Below are positions 14,900 through 20,279 of a stretch of 20,279 bases of DNA, one piece after another (positions within the stretch are counted from its first letter, which is position 1; each line of letters begins with the position of its first letter). Source of the DNA: CALAGJ01 sp964293305 (GTDB taxonomy: Bacteria; Bacteroidota; Bacteroidia; Chitinophagales; Chitinophagaceae); NCBI GenBank assembly GCA_964293305.1, contig CAXYYO010000050.1, positions 1 through 20,279 on the forward strand, in the 5' to 3' direction. Both the position numbers and the translations under genes were made by a program. The notes below the pieces were generated by a model. It searched no databases and was not told where the DNA came from. It saw only the letters and a program-made list of their open reading frames with translations.

Positions 14900-16762
14900 T
14901 TATGTAGAACGCAATGCTACAGGATGATATAGTTTTTTATGAGGACCCATAAACACACGCAATAAAATTCTAAATGCCGATATTTCTATAAAATAATAGC
15001 AAAGGGCCATCATAATAATAAAAGCAAAATTTGAATAATCAATATAAGTAAAAAATACATCTATACTTATGAAGGCAGATGTTATGGGAAACCCCAATAT
15101 TGCTAATACTGAAAATAAAAAAAACAAGGCAGTTATTTCCTGCTCAAACACATATCCATGATACTGATTGAGTGATATATCATTATCAATAGCTTTAATT
15201 TTTTTCAAACAGAAATGGCCAATTAAGAAAGCAGGTGCTATTCCAAAAAAATAAAAAACCATTTCAATAGGTAATATTTTTTCTGCATTAAAAATTACTG
15301 CCGCTACAATAAATAGGTGTGCATTAATAATACAGAACCATGCTCTAATAGCTGATGCCCTGTACGCAAAGGCAAAAAGAAGAACGGCAAGCGCAATAAA
15401 TATACTAAGATATGATAGATAATTATACCACATGGCAAATTCCTGAGACTGCATAAGGCCAAGAATTATAAACAATAAACCAACAATAGAAATTGCATAT
15501 AGAATAAATTTATTATTTAATACAATTAAATGTGTACCTATCCATTTAAAAGGGCTCCAAAAGAAACGAAACATAAATCTATCTAAATTCCACTCTTTTA
15601 AGTTCAAAATATATAATGAAGCCACAAACGAAGATACCCTTTTGGGTAATGGAGGTGTATATTTAAAAATTTGTTGATGAATAAGATAATTCAAAACTGA
15701 AGGTGAAACCAAAAGCTGGTAAGTTCTTAAAAAAGCATTGCCTGCAAAGTGAATTAATACAAGCCAATGCCAGCCGATTGCTACTTCTATAAACATGAGC
15801 CCTATTTGAGCTGCAGAAGAATATGCAATTTGTGTTTTCACAGTGGGTTGTACACTTGCAATTAATGATGTTATAATAGCTGTTGTAGCACCCACGACTA
15901 TAATTGCAACTTTAGCCCAAACCATTTCTTCCCAGAAAGGGTGAGTACGTAACAATAAAAATACACCGATGTGTACACTCAAAGAGCCGTAAAAAATTGC
16001 TGATGAAGCTGTGGGCCCCTCCATTGCTCTGGGTAGCCATGCTGTAAAAGGTAATTGTGCAGATTTGATCATAGCAGGTATAATCAATAATATAACAATA
16101 AAAAAACCCATACCATTCTGTTCGAAATCCTGTGCAATAACTTTGGCTTCGGCCAACTTTGTAAATACAATGTTTTGATGTGTAAGGTGATGCATCATCC
16201 ACATAGCCAACATGAGCGAAATATCACTTATTCGATAGTATGAAATGGCCTTGAAAGCATTTTTTACAGGCAAATACCTATTTCTATAAAATGCAATCAG
16301 AATAAAAGAACACACTCCTTTAATTTCCCAACCGATGAATAGTGTTTCGAAATTCCCAGCTAAAATAATAAAATTATAGCCTACGGCGAATAGCAGGATT
16401 GTGTAAAAAAATCGTTTATACCCCTCATCCCGATGCATATAATATTTACTAAAAGTAGAAACTAGAAAAAACAGGAAACTTCCTACAATGCTAAAAACTG
16501 CTGTTATTTCATCATAATACAATTCTATAGCAAAAACAAATCTTTCAGTTTCGTAAATAGTGGCACTGTGGTAGCTGATTGGATTAAATCCATTTAGTGC
16601 CCACCATGTGGCAAAGAATAATGACAAAAGCATATTTGCAACTTTAGCAAACCTCACTATTGCGCCTATTGGACGCTCATTTTTGTTTTTCCAAAAAAGT
16701 GTTGATATAAATGACACACCAGGTATAATGATGAATAATATGAGAAGTTGGTTTATATGCAT
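14900..16762 (-). CDS. dabB: DabB, NuoL-like proton-conducting membrane subunit of the DAB carbon-uptake system
   Basis: Polytopic membrane protein of the complex I NuoL/MrpA superfamily, about 620 residues, that would couple proton flow to DabA. The ATG at 16762 begins a hydrophobic helix directly (HINQLLILFIIIPG) and is preferred; a TTG at 16819 overlaps the dabA stop and would add 19 residues. Conserved proton-path residues are seen: Glu146 in FIGWEIKGVCSF, Lys233 in MIKSAQLPFTAWLPRAMEGPT (longer family motif, only partly quoted) and Lys in TVKTQIAYSSAAQIGLM. The C-terminal third, after about residue 400, holds several more hydrophobic segments. No other nuo or mrp genes are present, and the gene directly follows dabA, so it is not a respiratory complex I subunit. 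It is the last gene of the minus-strand operon. Confidence 0.88.
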   Translation of the reverse strand: MHINQLLILFIIIPGVSFISTLFWKNKNERPIGAIVRFAKVANMLLSLFFATWWALNGFNPISYHSATIYETERFVFAIELYYDEITAVFSIVGSFLFFLVSTFSKYYMHRDEGYKRFFYTILLFAVGYNFIILAGNFETLFIGWEIKGVCSFILIAFYRNRYLPVKNAFKAISYYRISDISLMLAMWMMHHLTHQNIVFTKLAEAKVIAQDFEQNGMGFFIVILLIIPAMIKSAQLPFTAWLPRAMEGPTASSAIFYGSLSVHIGVFLLLRTHPFWEEMVWAKVAIIVVGATTAIITSLIASVQPTVKTQIAYSSAAQIGLMFIEVAIGWHWLVLIHFAGNAFLRTYQLLVSPSVLNYLIHQQIFKYTPPLPKRVSSFVASLYILNLKEWNLDRFMFRFFWSPFKWIGTHLIVLNNKFILYAISIVGLLFIILGLMQSQEFAMWYNYLSYLSIFIALAVLLFAFAYRASAIRAWFCIINAHLFIVAAVIFNAEKILPIEMVFYFFGIAPAFLIGHFCLKKIKAIDNDISLNQYHGYVFEQEITALFFLFSVLAILGFPITSAFISIDVFFTYIDYSNFAFIIMMALCYYFIEISAFRILLRVFMGPHKKLYHPVALRST

Positions 16763-16815
16763 TTTACTAAATATGTATAATGAATCTATTGAGATATTAA
16801 AATGAAGGAAGCGTG

Positions 16816-19359
16816 TCAATCAAGTAAATAAACAGGTAAGTTTTCTTCCGTAGCATGAACTATATGGTTGGTTTCCATTTCTTTAGCATTTTCAATAAAA
16901 ATTTCCAAGTTTTTTATTGTCCCAATTTCATTTGAATGAGTGATAGGAATATACTTAATAAAACTACCATCTTTAAAATAGTAAAATACTTTTTCAATTG
17001 GATGCAGTGCCAATAAATGTACCCATTCATTGATATACCATCCGTAAATTTCTTTTGTTGACTGTATGGCCTTTAATACAATATCTGGCACTTGTTCAAC
17101 AATTACCAAAAGTCGGAGTGGGTCATGAACTTCTATCATTTGCCAGGGCAAACCCGGTCTTAAATCTCCATCGCTACTATTTGCTACTCCAAAAAGTCCC
17201 ATTACATTATGAGGCAGTTTTGTGCCAGCCCCCAATTTGATATTATCTACTCTTGAGAAATAATATTCCAGATTTATTCCTCCACATACTAAGCCAATAG
17301 GGCGCATAACCGCTGTTAATATTTCACCACTTGGATCTATTGAATAATCATAGCTATTTAAAAAAGCCCTTCTATCCAAAAATATTCCTTTAGTAGTTTG
17401 CCTTCTTCCTACAAAAGCTATGCTATTTGTACCATGTCCAAGCTCTGGTCTAGGTTCAAATAATGAAACAGATCTTTTGAGTATTTCTTTTCTAACTTGT
17501 TCCATTTTCTTTTTGGTATTGATGGAAGCAAATCGCCTACTCCTCTCTTTTGCATTAAGATTGAGTGCAAGCTCAAAGTGCTGCTTATTTTGTTCGTGCC
17601 CAATCAAGTTAGCATTATTAAAAATATTTGTATCATAATAAATTAGAACATCAGCAGCTGTGTCATGCATACACCCTGTAAACTGAGTACTAGGAGGAAT
17701 AAAAATATTCCTTCTTTCTAATATTTTTCTTACAAGATTATGATTTAATATATATGCTTGTACTCTAGCATTAGTGGCACCAGGTCTTCCACTACAAGCA
17801 CCACAATCATGTGCACCATGATGTGGATTATTTGCACTACTACTGCCATGCGATACTAAATAGACAATTGGAGCAAAGTTGATAACCAATCCGATATTCT
17901 TTAGGAAAGATTCAGCCCTGTCTGCCATTTCTTCAATTGTATAGCCAATTTGCAATCCATTTTCTACATCGTCAACATTTTTATTTTCAATAGTTAGAGT
18001 GGAACTAGAATCCATGTGAGCAAATGCATTAGATATTGCAGGGCTCATTTTTGGACTAAAAAGCAGGAAAAATTTTTTGAAAAATGCCCAAAATCCATAC
18101 AGGATACTTAATACAAAGCCCGAAAACATACCATGTGTAAGGTTTGTATAAATGGGGTCCACCAAATTATGCTCCACAGCTCCTGATTCTTTAATCACAA
18201 ATTTGGGGGTGACGGGTGCAGGACATAATTTATCATAGAATTTACTGCCTTGTTGCAAAAAATAAAACTCAACACCAAAAAAGCCAGGAGCACCAAAGGT
18301 TTCAGATTGCTTATCAACAGCTTCTATATGTCTTCTAAAAGAATCCTCCCTTTCATCAATACAAAATATAGCCTGCATGGAAGGGTGAGTCTTACTACTC
18401 GCATCTTCCATTTTAGTTTTTTCATTTGATATCAAGATACCTTTTAGAACTGAATCATAATAGCTCCACTCAAAGGCAGTCTGCCATAGTTCAATAACCT
18501 CAGAAAGTTCATTAGATGGCACTTTTGCCATTATTTCAATTGGCTCTGACTTTATGTTGTGGCATAATGGCAACCAATTATCACCAAAAATTTCGTTTAG
18601 ATTATCCAACTCAAGTAGTAACTCAAATGCTATCAACTCTTCCAGTCTTATTTGCTTTGTGCTGAGTAATGTTTGCGGATTATCTTCTACGGCAGCCACA
18701 AATCCTGACCAACCAGGATGACAAAATTGTTGATCAAACAAATATTGCTCATAATAAGCATCATTACCAACAATTCTTTTAAGTAACTCTCTAATTGTAT
18801 AATCCCCTGATAAAAAAAGCTGCTTAATTTTTTTTGTTTTAAAAAAACTAAAAACACCTTTATTTTCTAATGTTTTTAAACTATCTGTAAAATTACTATT
18901 AACAACAGGAAATGTATTAATTGCAATTCCTTGGTCCAGAAAAGCACATAGGATACGAAAGAGTAATGGATGTACGGCATCTTCCAGATTAATTTTTCTT
19001 TCTGATTTCCAATTCTTCCTTAAAAGCCCTACACGAGGTGTTACATTAATATCATACTTTTTCTCAAGCAGATTATGATTCCACGCTTCTTCCTGGCCCT
19101 TCTTAGCAGCAATAAGATTTAATAGAATTTCTTTTTTTATGCGCCCAGTCTTATATAATTCTCTGTATTCAGAGAGTTGCAAGTGTACCTGATATCCAAA
19201 AATTTCTTTAGCCTTAAAAATGGCCTCATAAAACTTCAGGTGTTGAAATGAATGCAAAGGATTATGATGAACAAAATCCCTAAGTGCCTGTTGCGAAGGC
19301 AATAAGTGTTTTAATTTCTCTATGATATTATCTATATCAGAGTCATTATGTTTTAACAT
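16816..19359 (-). CDS. dabA: DabA, vectorial carbonic-anhydrase-like subunit (DUF2309/UPF0753)
   Basis: Large subunit (847 residues) of the DAB inorganic-carbon accumulation system, thought to hydrate CO2 to bicarbonate at the membrane in a way driven by its DabB partner. The zinc-site pattern of the family is complete: Cys333 and Asp335 in FCIDEREDSFRRH, and His504 and Cys519 in VSHGSSSANNPHHG and AHDCGACSGR. The spacings Cys-2-Asp and His-15-Cys equal those reported for the Halothiobacillus protein. The N-terminal HHNPLHSFQH and the central FGAPGFFGVEF are also family hallmarks. It is largely soluble, with one hydrophobic stretch near 410-435. It lies 14 bases after the carbonic anhydrase gene and its stop sits 53 bases before the preferred dabB start, so the three genes form one operon. 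Length is normal for the family. Confidence 0.93.
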   Translation of the reverse strand: MLKHNDSDIDNIIEKLKHLLPSQQALRDFVHHNPLHSFQHLKFYEAIFKAKEIFGYQVHLQLSEYRELYKTGRIKKEILLNLIAAKKGQEEAWNHNLLEKKYDINVTPRVGLLRKNWKSERKINLEDAVHPLLFRILCAFLDQGIAINTFPVVNSNFTDSLKTLENKGVFSFFKTKKIKQLFLSGDYTIRELLKRIVGNDAYYEQYLFDQQFCHPGWSGFVAAVEDNPQTLLSTKQIRLEELIAFELLLELDNLNEIFGDNWLPLCHNIKSEPIEIMAKVPSNELSEVIELWQTAFEWSYYDSVLKGILISNEKTKMEDASSKTHPSMQAIFCIDEREDSFRRHIEAVDKQSETFGAPGFFGVEFYFLQQGSKFYDKLCPAPVTPKFVIKESGAVEHNLVDPIYTNLTHGMFSGFVLSILYGFWAFFKKFFLLFSPKMSPAISNAFAHMDSSSTLTIENKNVDDVENGLQIGYTIEEMADRAESFLKNIGLVINFAPIVYLVSHGSSSANNPHHGAHDCGACSGRPGATNARVQAYILNHNLVRKILERRNIFIPPSTQFTGCMHDTAADVLIYYDTNIFNNANLIGHEQNKQHFELALNLNAKERSRRFASINTKKKMEQVRKEILKRSVSLFEPRPELGHGTNSIAFVGRRQTTKGIFLDRRAFLNSYDYSIDPSGEILTAVMRPIGLVCGGINLEYYFSRVDNIKLGAGTKLPHNVMGLFGVANSSDGDLRPGLPWQMIEVHDPLRLLVIVEQVPDIVLKAIQSTKEIYGWYINEWVHLLALHPIEKVFYYFKDGSFIKYIPITHSNEIGTIKNLEIFIENAKEMETNHIVHATEENLPVYLLD

Positions 19360-19373
19360 TAGTTGTATTGATA

Positions 19374-20096
19374 TTATAAATCATCAAACTCATATAACGG
19401 ATCAATATGATCTTCATGCCCCATTTCACAAATGGGATTGATAAGCCCATCCTCCACACTATACACCCAGCCATGTAGGTATGGGCGCTTTTCTTCTTTC
19501 CATGCTTTCTGGATAATACTTGTTTTCGCCAAGTTCAATACTTGTTCTTGTACATTAAGTTCAATCAATCGGTTCAATTGTTCATTTGGCTTCGTTTGAT
19601 AATCTATTTCATCTCTATGTAAGCGATATACATCTTTGATATTGCGTACCCATTTGTTGATGATTCCTAAGTTATGTGTACCCATGGCAGCTTTTACACC
19701 CCCACAGTTATAGTGGCCACATACAATAATGTGTTTTACCTTTAGGTGATTGACTGCAAACTCCAATACTGCAAGCAGGTTGAGATCAGTATGTACAACC
19801 ATATTGGCAATATTGCGGTGTACAAATATTTCACCTGGTTGTGTACCTGTTATACGGTCAGCCGGCACCCTACTATCACTACAACCAATCCATAAAAACT
19901 CTGGCATTTGTACATTGGCCAAGCGATGGAAAAACTCCGGGTCCCGTTTTACTGTATCCGCAGCCCATTCTTTATTATTTTGCAATAAGACTTCATAACT
20001 TTCTAAGCCATCTTTTTTTGTAGTTGATGGCTTAGTTATTTTAGTTATTGAATTTTTTGGTTTTAATGAACTTTTTGTTATAACTTTTTTTTCCAT
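19374..20096 (-). CDS. Beta-class carbonic anhydrase
   Basis: Zinc enzyme that interconverts CO2 and bicarbonate, 240 residues. Zinc ligands Cys72 and Asp74 (in GCSDSRVPADR, with Arg76 of the Asp-Arg dyad) and His128/Cys131 (in CGHYNCGG) are all present, as in the plant-type/E. coli Can subgroup. HRNIANMVVHTDLN and GWVYSVEDG are further family signatures. The first 30 or so residues form a Lys/Ser/Thr-rich tail without a hydrophobic core, so not a classical signal peptide. The enzyme is probably cytosolic. It precedes dabA by 14 bases in the same operon, which argues for a joint role in supplying bicarbonate for carboxylation reactions. Confidence 0.95.
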   Translation of the reverse strand: MEKKVITKSSLKPKNSITKITKPSTTKKDGLESYEVLLQNNKEWAADTVKRDPEFFHRLANVQMPEFLWIGCSDSRVPADRITGTQPGEIFVHRNIANMVVHTDLNLLAVLEFAVNHLKVKHIIVCGHYNCGGVKAAMGTHNLGIINKWVRNIKDVYRLHRDEIDYQTKPNEQLNRLIELNVQEQVLNLAKTSIIQKAWKEEKRPYLHGWVYSVEDGLINPICEMGHEDHIDPLYEFDDL

Positions 20097-20107
20097 AAAT
20101 GTATAAA

Positions 20108-20275
20108 TTAATGACTCCCAGTCTGTACATGTATTTCGTTTTCTATTTGATAGGACTCTTTGAAATTTTTTAATTCAAGTTTAATATTTTTTAATGGAGA
20201 TTTAATATCTCTAAATTCTTTTATTAATAGGTTTAGGTATTTAGATTGCAAGGTATTGTTAAATCGCTGTATTGC
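20108..20275 (-). CDS. Possible C-terminal tail of an upstream gene, perhaps an anion transporter (very uncertain)
   Basis: On the minus strand a frame is open from 20275 down to a TAA at 20108-20110, giving a 55-residue stretch with NLLIKEFRDIKSPLKNIK, LELKNFKESYQI and a terminal QTGSH. Its pattern (IKEF, then NIKLEL, then a short tail) resembles the end of the STAS domain of SulP anion transporters, which are often encoded next to beta-carbonic anhydrases. However, an in-frame TAA lies at 20276-20278 right at the window edge and there is no ATG, so it would have to be a frameshifted or otherwise broken gene, or a chance reading frame. It ends 11 bases upstream of the carbonic anhydrase ATG. 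Confidence 0.2.
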   Translation of the reverse strand, partial: AIQRFNNTLQSKYLNLLIKEFRDIKSPLKNIKLELKNFKESYQIENEIHVQTGSH

Positions 20276-20279
20276 TTAG

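Noticed and set aside
14900..16819. Respiratory complex I subunit NuoL or Mrp antiporter subunit
   Set aside because: The fold family is the same, but no other nuo or mrp genes are present and the gene follows dabA directly, which fits DabB.
1..20279. CRISPR array, phage genes, toxin-antitoxin or other defence system
   Set aside because: No regularly spaced repeats and no integrase, nuclease-cassette or toxin-like genes were seen; all larger genes are assigned to metabolic, signalling or transport families.

Overview
The window is AT-rich, mostly protein-coding DNA that looks like a member of the Bacteroidota, probably of the Chitinophagaceae/Sphingobacteriia type. The grounds are a type IX secretion C-terminal domain on one enzyme, lipoprotein signals ending in Cys-Lys, a LytS-like/LytTR two-component pair, AT-rich leaders with weak ribosome-binding sites, and the family flavour of the proteins. 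The genus cannot be assigned from the sequence alone. No rRNA, tRNA, CRISPR array or intact insertion sequence was seen.

Layout, left to right. (1) 2-823: 3' part of an N-carbamoylputrescine amidase gene, cut by the window edge. (2) 1009-4395: two exported enzymes on the + strand, a YtcJ-type amidohydrolase with a type IX sorting domain and an endonuclease/exonuclease/phosphatase-family lipoprotein. (3) 4396-5009: a non-coding stretch holding a compact, GC-richer element of about 131 bp with 15-bp imperfect terminal inverted repeats. (4) 5010-6769, minus strand: a LytTR response regulator and its membrane histidine kinase, overlapping by 4 bp. (5) 7038-12102, plus strand: a decayed succinate-semialdehyde dehydrogenase gene, a GabT-like aminotransferase, an intact aldehyde dehydrogenase and a second GabT-like aminotransferase. 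(6) 12374-14766: two tandem lipoprotein paralogues of the agmatine deiminase family. (7) 14900 to the right edge, minus strand: beta-carbonic anhydrase, dabA and dabB in one compact operon, an inorganic-carbon uptake system, possibly preceded by the tail of an anion transporter.

Two themes emerge. First, most steps of a route from agmatine to succinate are represented: agmatine deiminase, N-carbamoylputrescine amidase, aminotransferases acting on putrescine and/or GABA, and an aldehyde dehydrogenase. The deiminases carry export/lipidation signals while the other enzymes look cytosolic, so part of the pathway may begin outside the inner membrane, or the two deiminases may act on something other than agmatine. 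One dehydrogenase of the cluster is a pseudogene and the intact one may have replaced it. Second, the DabA/DabB/carbonic anhydrase operon is a bicarbonate-supply module placed tail to tail with the deiminases, and a 9-bp perfect hairpin lies between the two transcription units.

The unusual points are the exported deiminase pair, the internally deleted dehydrogenase, the terminal-inverted-repeat element, and a 33-codon reading frame that overlaps the start codon of the second aminotransferase.
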